Shown here in pieces: positions 21,001 through 34,191 of a stretch of 64,000 nucleotides of DNA (positions are counted from its first letter, which is position 1; each line of letters opens with the position of its first letter). The stretch covers positions 10,634,328 through 10,698,327 of the forward strand of contig CM018036.1 of NCBI GenBank assembly GCA_008638375.1. The letters run 5' to 3'. The position numbers and the translations under genes were made by a program. The notes under the pieces are model-generated. The model did no database searches and was not told where the DNA came from. It saw only the letters and a program-made list of their open reading frames with translations. This stretch comes from Nyssa sinensis. Taxonomy: Eukaryota > Streptophyta > Magnoliopsida > Cornales > Nyssaceae.

Positions 21001-24000
21001 CTCTTATTTATCTCACGACTTAAAACCCATTATCAATTGGCATCATAAAATTAATATTTTTTTTTTATGTAAACGGGTTATGTGAGAAGGTTTTTGGTGC
21101 TATATACGATGTTGAGAAAGATCAATCTCATATCATATCCGTATTTGAAAGAGAGATTTTTCTTATGATATTACAGATAACTCTATGTTGGGAGATAAAT
21201 GAATTTTTTTCATTTCAAAGAAATAGTCCCATAATTTAAATCATTTTTAATAACTTCTTATACTTTGGTAGATAATAATACCGCTTTCACTCTTCCTCAA
21301 ATCTATTCTAGAAAATCTCTTTCTATTCTATTGGTATTGAGCATCCACTATTCATCTTTACCATTAATACCTATCTTGTCTTCCAATTTCCATCCATAAG
21401 AGATTCTCACACCTCCAAGCGGAGGAGGAAGATATGGAATGAACGATCAGAAAATGATTGCGGAGGATGATGTAGAGCGAAGGTCTTTTTTTAATTGGGG
21501 CTTTGGTGTGCATTTCTTGAGCTGTTTCTCAATTGAAGATTTGATTTTTGTTTTTAGTGGTAGAGATATGAAGATGATGAGAGAGTGTGTGAGATTTTAA
21601 AGGGACGTGAAAAAGAAGTCTAAAATTTTATCAGAGTAGCACCTGAGTTCAAGGCTTGAAGGAGTAAGAAATAAAATAAAATTTTTAAATGTTTCCTATT
21701 TCTTACAATTTTCTTTGATCAGTTATGGTGACTCTTGGTGATCAGGTAAAGCTTCTGAATAGCAATGTTTGAAGACTCAATTTTTTGTAAAATTTTATAA
21801 TTTGGGAAATTATAAAATTTTACATTGTCACACCAAGTGAGTTTTAAATCATTGTTATTTAAATATTGGTTTTTTTGACAAGTTTCTACTAATTGGAATG
21901 TTTTTTTTTTTTTCAACCATCCAACGTATAGCTTAAAATCTCAAAAAAATTAATAAAAATTAATAATTTTTTCAATTTTTATAAAATTGTAAAATTTTAC
22001 ACTTTGTTTCATCCAAGGAATGTAAAATTTTATAGTTTTAGAAGCATATTTTTTCTTTAAAATTTCATTTTTAATATGGATCTTATATGATAGATCTCAA
22101 TGTTTAGAATCCAAATATATAAATTTTATTAAAAATAAATTTATAAATTACAAGTTATTCAATTTTAAAATTTAATAAAACTTTTTTGAAATTGTTTCAG
22201 ATTTTACGAGTTTGTACTAAACAGATATTTTCGGCATTGAAGAATTAAAAGGACTTTATGGGTTCATATGTTTGGAATTGGACCTGGTGGATAATATTTA
22301 TTTCTTTCATCGACCTTTGATCGGAACAACCCTATAAATTATAATGCAAAATTCATGATTGACTCAGCTAATAATATTTTCTATAAAAAAAAAAATTAAA
22401 TTTTGATTGAAATAGATTAATTTATAGAAATCTATGGTCAATTTGAAACCATTATCGAAATCCGTCTTTTTGTTTTTCATTTTTAACATTGTATTTGGAT
22501 AAATTAAATTCTTTTATTTTGTTTATAATGTTTTTTCATGACTTTCATCTATTTAAATGAATTTACCCATAGGCTAATTTCTATTGAATTAATGAAAATA
22601 TAAAGCCACCTAATACATTAGGAAGACATCAAATAAATCAATTTGTGTATTGACATGATTAATCTGTTTATTTTAATTTTTAATTTTTAATTTTTTAAAT
22701 AAAAAAACTACTAATCTTTTTATAATCGTAGAATTATATCCAAGTTTAGTAAATATCAATGTGAAACAAAATAAAATAAAAACATATTTTCTAAGTAAAA
22801 AAAAGTCTCTCAGACCTTGGTAAACTTTTGATATGGAATGACTTGTACTCGTGGCCTTTTTATAATAAAACATGTTAATTAAATGAATTGACGTGACTAA
22901 AATTTAAACACGATCTATTTATTAATTATATTAAATATATAATTATGTTTAAATATGTCAACCCCTTTATAAAACAAACTTATTTATTCTTAACTCAAAT
23001 CCGTCAATTCCATATCATGTTCATACTTCGAACCATATTGTGCAAAAAACAGAAGATCAACTACAAAGCCTCTAATTGAAATTAGGACTTTGAAAGACAT
23101 ACCAAAGACTTATTTCAATTTTCTAGTCAATGTCATTTTCTTTCAATTTTATAATTCATAAAAGCTCCATTATTATTTTTTTCATCTCCAAATTAAATTT
23201 GTAATTCACACGTATATACTTTTAGCGCTATTATTATCCTTATAAATTTTAAGATGCACAAAATTAGTAACAATAAATTATTTATAGTTAATAATCCTAT
23301 AATAATTAATAAAATTTTAAAGAATAAAATTTCATAGTGAAAATTAATAATTTTAAATGGGAAATGCCTTTCCTATTATTCGAGAGAATCTATGTGATTG
23401 TAACATTTTATAAGACTCATATGAAACTTACCGTACAACTTCAATACAGGAGCCGTCACACGGGTGTGATAGGTTAATTTCTTTTTTCTGGTCAATGGCT
23501 TGTATTAAGTGAATCATCCCCTTTTTTTCAGTCATGAAAAACCTTGGATTATATATATTCTACACATTTATTTAGAGTTATTAAAAACCCATGTCCCACA
23601 TCTTAATCTCCAATGCAATAGACTTTATGATTAAATAAATTGAGTTTGTCATAATCAATTTTCTATAATTTGAAACAATCCTAAACAGACAATAAAATAT
23701 GAGGTGGTCAAAATCAAATTTCTGTGATTTGAAACACTAGCCAAACAAACACTAATGCTTTATTTGGAAGTTTTGAAGAGAAAATAAAAAAGAAAGACTA
23801 ATTTAAAATTGAAAAGAAAATAGAAGAAAAGATAAAAAAAAAATGGTCATCTTTACCTTATTTAATAGTTCATAAGAGAAAAAGATAAGAAAGTCATTAT
23901 TTCTTGTTTGAATAATCGTTGGGAGTGAAAATAAAAGAAAGTATAAAAAAAATATTTGATAGCTATAATACTCTTTTTTTTCGTTATATTTAAAATTTTT

Positions 24001-24498
24001 AATTATTTCATTTATAGATACTTTTGGTATTTCAAAATTTATTAAGTATACTTTCTTTTCTTTCCAAATCTCTCCACTTTTGGAGAGATTAGATAAGTGG
24101 CTAAGCCCCTCAAACTTTCCCTTCTATTCTCTCATAATTTTTTCTTTTTTCTTTATTAAGAACTTCCAAACAAAATATTTAACTATCTCTCTACCTTAAT
24201 CTTTTCTTTTTTCTCCATCCAAACGAACTTGTAAAGAAAGAGGAAAGTCTCCAAGACAAGTCGATGATCTACAAAATGATTCGTACTAAAAGTAATATAG
24301 TCTTGAAACTCAGGAGAAAAGTCTAGTAATAATATAGTATTGAAAAATTTTAAGATCAAGCACATCACATTTTAACACGCAACACATCTTGCCGTATTAA
24401 AATATAATTATAGCATTATTTTTTATCAAATGTCTAAATTTGCAAATTTAACTAGGTACAAAATTGGAATTCTTCCGTACTATCTGTCATTAATTTTT
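21001..24498. other. AT-rich intergenic region, no gene
   Basis: Between the PRAF promoter and the HVA22 3' end. No frame longer than about 66 codons looks real. A possible MITE at about 23757-24172 has ends ATTTGGAAGTT and AACTTCCAAACAAAAT, which pair imperfectly. No target duplication was confirmed for it. Confidence 0.5.
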
Positions 24499-24814
24499 GA
24501 GTAAATTATAATAACCTCTCTCGAGGTTTCTGAAATTACACTTGACTTCTCTTACTTTAAAAAATAATATACAGAACACCTCTCTCCTGTCAACCTTTTT
24601 TTTCAAAACGACGAAGCTGTCTCTTTTATTTATTTATTTTTATATTTTTTCAATTTTGACCAATTTATTCTAACTTTTTTTAAAGATTTTTTAATTTTTT
24701 TTATTTAAAAACAACTTTAAGGAAAATGAACTTATTTTTATTTTATAGAAAAATAAATTTAAATTTTTTATCAATATTTATTTGAAAAATAAAAAAAGGA
24801 TTGGTCAATATTTC

Positions 24815-24852
<38 letters not shown>

Positions 24853-25007
24853 GATGTAGTTTTGTCATTTTAAAGAAAAAAAATTAACTAGAATGAGATA
24901 TCTGTATATTATTTTGTAAAGTTGAGAAAGTTAATGTAATTTTAGAAATCTTAGAAAAGATCAGTGTAATTATCATAAATCTTAAGAGAAGTCAGTGTAA
25001 TTTACCC
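24499..25007. mobile_element. Long-TIR MITE, Mutator-like, copy 1
   Basis: The left end GAGTAAATTATAATAACCTC and the right end, which reads GGGTAAATTACACTGAC in reverse, are imperfect inverted repeats of more than 60 bp. The 9-bp flanks TTAATTTTT (24490-24498) and TAAATTTTT (25008-25016) differ at one position. The interior is AT-rich and non-coding, with an AT microsatellite at about 24820-24847. A relative lies at 40556-41113. Confidence 0.7.
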
Positions 25008-25241
25008 TAAATTTTTTTCCTAAAACTCTTAATCTTATGCTACACGTTAATGGAAGTTGCATGTACTTTGTAACAATTAATCAATAGTTTTTTGGGACCA
25101 TGATTCATTAAAAGTCATATGTGCAACATTATATTACACATACACATGTAGCATATCATTTAATCATTAAGACTATTTAAATCGAGACTATTAAATAATT
25201 TTTTGTGTACTTCATCCCATGCACTTGTCTTTCCATTGACA

Positions 25242-25338
25242 ATTGATGTAAAATTTTCAATATAAAATATCTTCAGTAATAACAACATCTATTGATGTAA
25301 AATTTTCAATATAAAATATCTTCAGTAATAACAACATC
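25242..25338. repeat. 49-bp tandem repeat, two copies
   Basis: ATTGATGTAAAATTTTCAAT begins at 25242 and again at 25291. The copies are essentially identical through CAGTAATAACAACATC, so the duplication is recent. Confidence 0.85.
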
Positions 25339-26327
25339 AATCCAATAAAAAAAAATTGACACAATCGACAACTCAATCCAAATTTTTTACATAACATAAT
25401 TACAAAAATGTCACCATTAGGAGGTTGGGACAATTTTCAAAAATACTTTTAGAACTTTTTCGTAAGCAATTCTCAAGTATATTATTCTTTAAATACCAGT
25501 TAAATTCAAGAGTGTTAAAATTACCCTCTATGAATTTTCACTTGTTTTCATTCAAAAGAAACAACCCGTCTATGGAAAGTACAGAAAAAATGTTTATCCG
25601 AGTTTGCTCAAACTGAGCTTGCTAAGCTAATAAGTAATCTAATATTATATAAATAAAAAAAAATCAAATTTGGATGAGTGAAACTACGGAGAAAAAAAAA
25701 GTGTTGGTATCCCATATTACCACTGATTCTTTTAAATACAAATAAAAAAAAAAATCAAAATGTCTATTCAATTTGCTCAAACTAAGCTTGATAAGTTAAC
25801 AAGTACTCTAATGCTATATAAAAAACAAACTCTAATTAGACTACGTTTGGCTCAATTAAAGACTTGTTTGAAATCCACCGGGAAACTCATTAATTTTGGT
25901 GAGACAAACCCAAGCAACTTGTAAGTTTAGGGCAATTTGGACTTGGGGAATAGGCATCAATTGGAGGAAAGACGAAAAAAATTGGATAATGCAGCTGTCA
26001 AATTATTAGAAATGAAATTAACTCTATTTTTTCTCGAGGTTAAGATCCAAACCAGATAACAAAACAATCAACATTAACAAGTACTTGTTTAGCTTCACTA
26101 CCTAATAAAGTGTTGTTCTATGCATGAAACAGGGTAAAAAAGAGAGTCAAGCAACAATAGTTACATCATATAAGATAAGAACATTTAGTACGTTTCAAAA
26201 CCATGACCTTTTTGGACAACAGACAGCAAAACCAAGTTATCAACCACAGGGACTAACCAACAGCATACAAGTGTTTTCCTCACCCAAAGAAGTGGGTGAC
26301 AGAGAAAGCACTCCTGATCAACAAACC
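25339..26327. other. HVA22 3' flank, no gene
   Basis: AT-rich sequence. Part nearest 26327 is presumably HVA22 3' UTR. I could not place its polyadenylation site. Confidence 0.45.
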
Positions 26328-28643
26328 TCAATATATGTGGTCCTCATTAAATACCATGTAATTGTTACTTCTGTGCTTGGTTCCCCTGTCAGCCTGCAGA
26401 GCAAGAGGAAATACATGAACCTGGTCCTAAAAAGAGAGCATGAATTTATATGCAGTGCCCATATACATACATGGTGACTACAGATTATTTTTAATCAGCA
26501 TCCTAGTTTCTAGATTGAAAAATAGCTCCCAAAGGCATGTCTAGGCATAAAGTTCTCAAAAAATAGATTATGGTAGCTAAGCATACCTCGTGAATAAGCT
26601 TCTCAAATGCTTCTGTCCCATTTTCTTTAATGTATTTCTCTGCAGCAGTTAGAATGTCATCTGGCTTACTGAAGACGTCCTTCTTCCTTGGGACATACCA
26701 GATATTAACATTCTGTGGGTTAACATAAAAAGGCCTAACATAATGCTCATAAACATATGCAGCACCACTGAAATATGGTACGACCAACCAGCAGGTTGCA
26801 ATTAGCTTTGCATATGACCAAAAAGGGATCCTGCCATAAAGTAAGAAAGCAGAGGTTAGTAGTTTCTAAATGTTTTGTATAGAATGTAAAAAAAGTACAT
26901 GAAGCTGGTATTATAGAAGATTTAAAATTAGGACATAATTTGGAAACAATGGCCAATGAAAATGCCCAAGATGCCAATCAATCTCAAGATCAATTTTTGA
27001 GTTAGCCAGCCAACTGAATCCCACCAAAAGTACCTTCTGTTGGGGGGGAAAAAGAACTTAAGGTATTGAAATATGTGTCTGTGCACGTGCGAATAAATAG
27101 GTATATGCATATAAAGCTTCCCCCCTTCTTCTTTTTCCCCTTGGGTAGGTATGTATGCATATTATAATTTCTAAGATTGAGACTAGATATATTTTTAATT
27201 TGGTAGCTTTCCATGATTGAGTTCTATAATAAAATAAGTAAATATCATATCATCTTTCAACTACTGGCAAAAAAATTTCAACTTGTGTGGAAAGAGGCTC
27301 TGAACTAGGAATGGCAAGTTGCCCCGCCCCGCCCCCCGCCCCAGATGCGGTGAGTATGGAATATTCATAAGCGGGGGGTTGGGGTGGGGCTTTTAAAACC
27401 CAGTCCGGGTTCAGGGGATTGCCACCCCTGCCCCGTTTATATATTATACATTTTTTTATCCCTATGTACACTAGTATTTATCAATAAACCACACTATATA
27501 AAATTAGTTTTAAGGTTTTTCATATCACACTTGTATTATTTTTTCTTTTGTTCGTTCTTTTGGCAATAAAGTTTTAATTTACCTATCAAAAAGAAAAGTT
27601 TCAACTTATTTTAGAAAAAAAACGGTGTTTGGAACAGGGCAGGTTGGGGCCTGGAGCGGGGTTAGGAATATAAATGGAGTCGGGGTGAACCACGGGGCAG
27701 GGGCAGCGGCGGGGGCACTCCGCCCCGTTGCCATTCCTATCTACGAACTTTTTAGGGCTTCATGAAGTTAATAATCACAAATTTGGTCAATCAATTTAAC
27801 TAATTGAGGGGAATTCTAACAAGTAATGGTCCATATTGTTGTATTTATTGCTATACATATTTGATTTATCTAGCTTACCAAATATTGCTTGGTGAGCGAG
27901 TCAAGATAGATATTGATTTCAACTGCTAGTCAACATCACCTAACATAGATATTGAATTCAATTGCTAGTTTACATCTTTGCTTCATAATTCAAAAATTGA
28001 CACTAGACGATTGAACTTCAGTACAAATAGAACAACATAATGGTACAATAATGTGAGTTTTTCATGCATTGGTAGATTGACAACTCTAAATAGAGTTGAC
28101 AAAGCCTTAAATTCTAATAACTTGGTGCCAGTTACTAAATATTGTTAAGGTGATCGAGTCAAGATAGATTTTGAATTCAATTGCTAGGCTACATCTTTCC
28201 TTTACAATTCAAAAATTGACATTGAATGGTTGAACTTTGAGCAAAATAAAACTTCCTGAGACCATAATTTGAGTTCTTCTTCCATTGAAGCTTGATAACT
28301 CTAAATCAAGTTAATACCAACTACACAAATCCAAACTTTGCCTTTTAGCCATATCTAGACTTGTATTTATGTTATATTAATGGCCAAGAAGAACAAGCAC
28401 GAACACGGGACACGAATGATACATGATACGTGAACAAGGAATTTTTTTACACGTTGAATAATTTTTTTATTGTTTTATATGACCGTATAATAAAACCTAA
28501 CATTATTTCAATTAAAATTAACATAAAAACACACAAATCACAACAATAATATTAAGATATCAAAATAACAAAACCATTAATAAAATTAATTATCAACATC
28601 CATGATCCAAGTTCCAAAATAAATTTGCCAACTACTACATCAA

Positions 28644-28677
<34 letters not shown>

Positions 28678-29966
28678 TTATATATCTATAATCCAAAAGA
28701 AAAGTTGAGAAGAAGAGGATAACAAGAGGGGCAAATCTAAGAAAATGTGTTTGAAATTTAAAAAAATAAAACAAATTGACACTCTTCTTTTGCATGTCCG
28801 GGATGTGTTCCGACACAGATACGTGAGCCAAAATAGAGTGTATGTACTTCATAGACTCCCAACAAACACACAAACACACACACCATTTGGAGTTTGGAGT
28901 TATCAAACTCCAAATGGAAGAAAAACTCAAATCCTAACTTTGCCTTTCAGCCCTACCTAGACTCGTATTTATGTTATATTAATGGTCACCTAACTACAAC
29001 AAGAAGCACGAGCACGAACACAGAACATGGATACGTGGACACAAAATTTTTAAAAAAAGTAGGACGCATATATATCAAGGACAAGTTAAATATTTTTTTA
29101 ATTATTTTTTATGACCATATAATAAAACCTAATATTATTTCAATAAAAATTGGCATAAAGACATACAAATCACACAATGTTATGAATATGTCAAAATAAC
29201 AAAGCCATTAATAAAAATAATTTCATTTAATAATCAACATTCATAATCCAAGTTCCAAAATAAATTTGCTAACTACTACATAAAACACACATATATATTT
29301 ATATATCTATAATAAAAAAGAAAAGCTAAGAAGAAGAGGACAAAAAGAGGGAAAAATCTAAAAATAATCGTATCCGAAATTCAGACAGACAAAAACAAAT
29401 TGAACACTTTTTTTGCATGTTCGGGATGTGTACAACAATGATACTTGAGCCAAAATAGAGTGTATGTGCTTCATAAATGGCCACCATGTATCGGCCTCAA
29501 CCCACATTTTGGCCTTCTACTTCTTCTTGTAGTACTTTCAACTTAGATCAAATTCCCCCTAATGGGTGCATTAGATGGTATTCATTGCACATTACTCTAA
29601 CCTTCTTAAACAACATATCTTCCTGAAGTCATTAGTAAGTGCTAACTCTAGCTTTTCACAAATGCATCAAATTTTGTTTATCTGTTTTACATTGCTGCCA
29701 TTCCTCTCAACATTTTTATTACAAGTACAGTCAAATGTTTTTTTTTTCAAATAATTTCTCCCGTCTTAACATTTTAAACCATAAAGCATAACTTGACTTC
29801 CCTCTAATACTCTAAAGCACTTCTCCACTTCAGCAACTATAATGCCCGGCATCATCTTGTATTTCCATTCTTTGATGATTTTCCATTCAAGAAAACAAAA
29901 TTGTCACTTTAGTATGCTTGGCAATCAATTTTCCCTAACCTCCCAATTCTACTAGTTTAGTAAGTT

Positions 29967-30042
<76 letters not shown>

Positions 30043-31472
30043 CTACCCACTGTTCAAAATATATATACAGTGCTACTTACCCAATAGCCTTAAAATCATA
30101 TTCTCTCTCTATAGTCCTTACTAAAGATTATTCCTAAGTCAACTTTCATCAACTAAAACTATATTATTAGCAAGAAACATACACCAACATCACCTTGAAT
30201 AGGCCAATAAATTCATGCATGACCAAAAAAAAGAAGTAAGGACTCACTGTCAAGCCATATTATAAGCCTACTATGATTAGAAGTTCACTCCTCAGTCCTC
30301 ACTCCTTCAATTCTAGACAATTTTCAAACAAATCTCAAAATTACAAAATTCTTATCCCAACTTCTTCCACAGAAGTTTGAATTCAAAATCTATTGTATTT
30401 CAATAATTCCCCAGTGTTCATACTTCTCAATTCAGTCACAATTTTTCACAAATTATTCCGGATATAAGCACATTCTTCTAGTTTTCTTACCATGCATTAG
30501 CTTTCTTATCCTCAATATCCTTCACAATAACCCCAAAATAGTTAGATATTTTATAAATTCCCTAATGTTAAATTATTATGATGGAAATTGTTTCCTAACT
30601 CAGAACCATCACTACAGTAAAAATAAAACTTATTTAGCTTCCTAAAAAATTAAGTAAAAAAGTCCAAACCATATAAAAAGAAATAAGTACGATATGAAAG
30701 TATGAAACATCTCAATGTCAATTCAAGAATAAAACAAACTCACTTCACCACCATTAAGGAAATAAGAGCAATTAAAAAAGTGCAGTAAACTATAGTGAAA
30801 TACAACAAATTTACCAATTACCATTCTATGAGTTTTGCAAAAGTAAGCTCGAAGAGAGTAATCATAGAATAGAGAACCCAGTAAGTAAGCCATTGCTGAT
30901 CGTCAATAGGAGACTTGGTCTCAATTGCCCTAATGGAGGCGTATCTGTCAAAGAACCCAAAAAAAAAAAATACAAACAACCATAGCTTCAATCTATTTTC
31001 AAACCCATATGAGAAAACCAAATTATTAAAATTACCCATCAAAGAACATCATTTGTTGAGTGTAAAATAAATGAAAACATGAAGTCAGACAATCAGATAT
31101 GAACAATTTTCACAAACAAACGGAAATAGAATAAGAACCCACTTACAGAGGATAAACCAGACTAACCACAGGCCTGCAATTCATTCACATGAACCAAATC
31201 AGAGAAAAGAAAGAAAAAGAAAAAAAGAAAAGCACCACACCGACCAGATTCCTAAAAAACCAATGGGGTCTCTTATTTTACAAAAAAAATTATGAAAAAG
31301 TGAACAAAACAAGCAGAGAAATGTGAGCTAAGGAACTGCGGTATGGGCATTGATTCTCTCTCCCTCCCTTTCTCTCTCAGGGACAAACAAAAAAAAGAGA
31401 GAAAATATACCCAGCGAGAACGTCGAAGTTCTTGGCCAACACCTTGAGGAAGTTTCCAGCACCAGATCCCAT
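26328..31472 (-). CDS. HVA22: HVA22 family protein, 173 aa
   Basis: Five exons join in frame: 31472-31411 (62 nt), 31173-31147 (27), 30944-30822 (123), 26830-26587 (244) and 26393-26328 (66 with TGA). The 522 nt give 173 residues, the usual family length. The start MGSGAGNFLKVLAKN is typical. The TB2/DP1/HVA22 domain follows: PVVSLVYPLYASIRAIETK, then DDQQWLTYWVLYSMITLFE, then IPFWSYAKLIATCWLVVPYF and AAYVYEHYVRPF. The tail has NIWYVPRKKD and YIKENGTEAFEKLIH. Hydrophobic segments fit a reticulon-like hairpin protein of the endoplasmic reticulum, related to yeast Yop1 and animal REEP. Barley HVA22 is induced by abscisic acid; family members shape the ER and affect vesicle traffic. All splice sites are GT-AG and no lesion is seen. 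Intron 3 (about 4 kb) carries repeats. Confidence 0.95.
27306..27739. mobile_element. GC-rich hAT-like MITE in HVA22 intron 3
   Basis: Terminal inverted repeats TAGGAATGGCAA (27306-27317) and TTGCCATTCCTA (27728-27739) are perfect over 12 bp and run into C-rich and G-rich arms (CCCCGCCCCGCC and GGGGCAGGGGCAGCGGCGGG). The flanks CTCTGAAC and CTACGAAC resemble an eroded 8-bp duplication. There is no coding capacity. The middle (about 27540-27600) looks like a separate retroposon tail ending CCTATCAAAAAG. Confidence 0.7.
28320..29480. repeat. Direct duplication with about 602-bp offset
   Basis: GTATTTATGTTATATTAATGG occurs at about 28363 and again at 28965. Downstream matches include AAGTTCCAAAATAAATTTGC and GCCAAAATAGAGTGTATGT in both copies. 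Copies differ by many substitutions and indels. The first carries a CA/TA microsatellite (28643-28685). Phrases such as GCACGAACACGGGACACGAA resemble dispersed plant repeats. It lies within HVA22 intron 3. Confidence 0.75.
29969..30039. repeat. CT-AT compound microsatellite
   Basis: A pure CT run passes directly into a pure AT run, about 70 bp in all. It is in HVA22 intron 3. Confidence 0.9.
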
Positions 31473-34191
31473 CTCTTAAACCAGAGTTTTTCCTTTGTCT
31501 GATTTTCTGGTCTGATCTAAATTTCCCAGAAGAAGAAACTGTTGAGTGTTCAGTCAGACTCTGGGGTTGCACAGAGAAAAAGAAAAAGAATCAAGGGTAG
31601 ACAAGGCTGTGAAAAAAGTAGTACAACGTAAACGCAGCTGGTTGGCAGGAAATATTTTTGGTTTTATCACACCCTTTTCACAATTACACTTAAATTTTAC
31701 ATTAATCTTCTTAGGTTCCCTCATTTAAAAAAAAATGACAGAGGTATTTAAATATTATATTTTATAAAACAAAAAAAATTAGTATAATTTTACTAATTTT
31801 AGAAAGAGATTAGTGTAATTGTAAAATTTTTTTAAAAAATAAATACAATTTACCTAATTATTTATTATTGCTATTGAATTTTAACATTTAACTAATGAAC
31901 ATTTAATACATCAGTAGGATAATCATATATTTTGTCTGTGTTAAGTATCATTTTTTAAGTCTATTTAAGTAATTAGAGTTTAATTAATTAATTATTTTTT
32001 ACAAAGTATTATCACTTCGTAAAATCGTATAGTATCAAGTTCTTAATTATGACTGATGACTAATTTTAAAAATACAGACGAAAGTGCTTTGCTCCATTCA
32101 ACCATTTCTCTTAAATTTTTAGGTGTTAAATATTTATTAATTCTAATTATGATTGATGACTAATTTGAAAGATGCAAACGATGAAAGTGCTTTGCTCTAT
32201 TTGATTAATTCTTTTAAAATTTTATATGTTAAATATTCAGTAATCTGAATTGAAAATCAATGAATAACACCACGTTATTTAAAATAGTGTAGTTTCTTTT
32301 AAAGAAAATTACTATACCGTTTAAATATGTATTGCAGGAGTGTATTAAAATATGTAAGTAATGTATCACATTTTATGGTCATATTACGTGCCATACTTTT
32401 TAGCCACGCGCTTTGGTACCAATAGCGGGACTATAGTTCTTCCTTGCTCCGAAGAGCACCAAATGTTTTCCCCGGCTAATGGGTACGGTGCAACAGCCCC
32501 AATAATTACTCCGGAAATTTGCTAAAACAAGAACCATAATTTTAGATAGAATTACAAAACTAACATCTCCTCATAATTTATTCTTTGCCTTTTGGCAATT
32601 ACTTTCGCATAAAGCTTAATTACCCATATTACCTTTATTTTTTTGTTTTACAGAAAAAAAATTAATTAGCCATAAATCCTTAAACAAATGATAAATTAGA
32701 ATAAAACCCACATGGTATCAACTTTTGATAATGAGCACAATAATTTTTTTTTATTGAATTGAAATTCATTTTAATAAATTGGTACTAACCAAATTTTATA
32801 TATAATTATTTTGCTTTTAAATTTTAGTAAAAGATAATAAGAATATTCAGTGTCAGAGCTCTTTTAACTCGTCTCTCGTGTTTCTCTTCTATTTCTCTCT
32901 TCACTCTCTAGTGCCTCTTCTCTCACCCCATGGTCGTCATCATCAATGTCATCCAAAACCCATAACTCGTATTTTTCTCCCTTTTACTTCTTGATCGCAA
33001 GATAGTTTTGTTTGATAGGAAATTTTGCAACTAGTAGCCATCACTATAACAACAAATGGTTGGGCCAGAAATGTGTTAAGTAATGCAGATCTAGCTTATG
33101 TTCAAATTTCTAAAATTTGAGAGGCACAACGCACTCTAACACCCCCTTGTGTCCGCCATTGGGGTCAAGGTTATGTTCAAGGTCCAAGCCTGCCTAACAA
33201 CATAGGCTCCATATAAACCAATCGGTTTAAGCCACTTTTCGACAAACCAGTCTGAACACCTTAGGAAACGACCGGTCTAGACCATTCCAAACAAATCAGC
33301 CTAGAGCCCTTAGTAACCGACCAGTCCAGACACCTTTGAAACAAAGCGGTCTAGACCCAAGGGTCAATCAACAACCATTAACTTAGATCCGATCCAGAAC
33401 CTGTTAAACCGGTTGACCAAATTCAGACTCGTTGATCTACCCGATTTCATACCAAAAAAATAAAAATAATCACATAAGAGAAGTCCTAATTCAATTAGAA
33501 TACAAAAGTTACAATCCAACAAAAAAATAAAACTGATTTATTAGTTATATGTATTTAATTAATAATAATGTAAAATAGAAGACTACGAAAATTCTGAATG
33601 ATATGTTGAAAGTCTAAAAGAGAAGGACGTATATTTATGAGATTTATAAAGTTTGGTCCTTAAGAGACAAAAGTTTAAATGAGGTGTACGCTTACTTGGT
33701 AATTATCAAATAAAATAAATTTTTAGTGTTACAATAAATTAAATTAATTTTCTCGAGAAGAGAAGAAGAACGTGTATTTATGAGATTTATTACTTATATA
33801 TATATATATATATATATAGTATAAATATAGATATAGATAATATGTTTTCTATGAGACTTACTACAGAAGCACCTACATAAACATGCTTCTATTCACACTT
33901 ATAAATGTGCCTATATATGCACGCGCATATTTATAATATAGCATGTATATCTCTACATGTATCTATTCACTTAACATCAATTGTATCTTTCAAATAACGA
34001 TTTTAATAAACTTACCAAAAAAAACACTTCAAAGATAGTCACTATACGCAATTTTACTTTCTTACTTTGTAAAAGCTACCTTTTGATCTACTGGAAGTAT
34101 TTTTAAAAAGCATTACCAAACGGTACCTACCATAATCCATTATACAATGTACATTCTTTCACTTGGGGGCAATTGATTATTCACCAATTAC
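31473..34191. other. HVA22 5' UTR/promoter side and intergenic DNA
   Basis: The first 100 bp hold the HVA22 5' UTR. A short diverged relative of the long-TIR MITE family lies at about 31675-31860 (ACAATTACACTTAAA at one end, TTAGTGTAATTGTAAAA near the other). A GC-rich patch is at 32395-32520. A degenerate minisatellite is at 33215-33430. No coding region was found. Confidence 0.5.
33215..33430. repeat. Degenerate minisatellite with ACCGGTCTAGA-like units
   Basis: About six diverged units of roughly 25-28 bp, for example CAATCGGTTTAAGCC, CCAGTCTGAACACC, ACCGGTCTAGACC, CAGCCTAGAGCCC, CCAGTCCAGACACC and GCGGTCTAGACCC. They are spaced by short AAC-rich linkers. Coding potential is absent. Confidence 0.65.
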
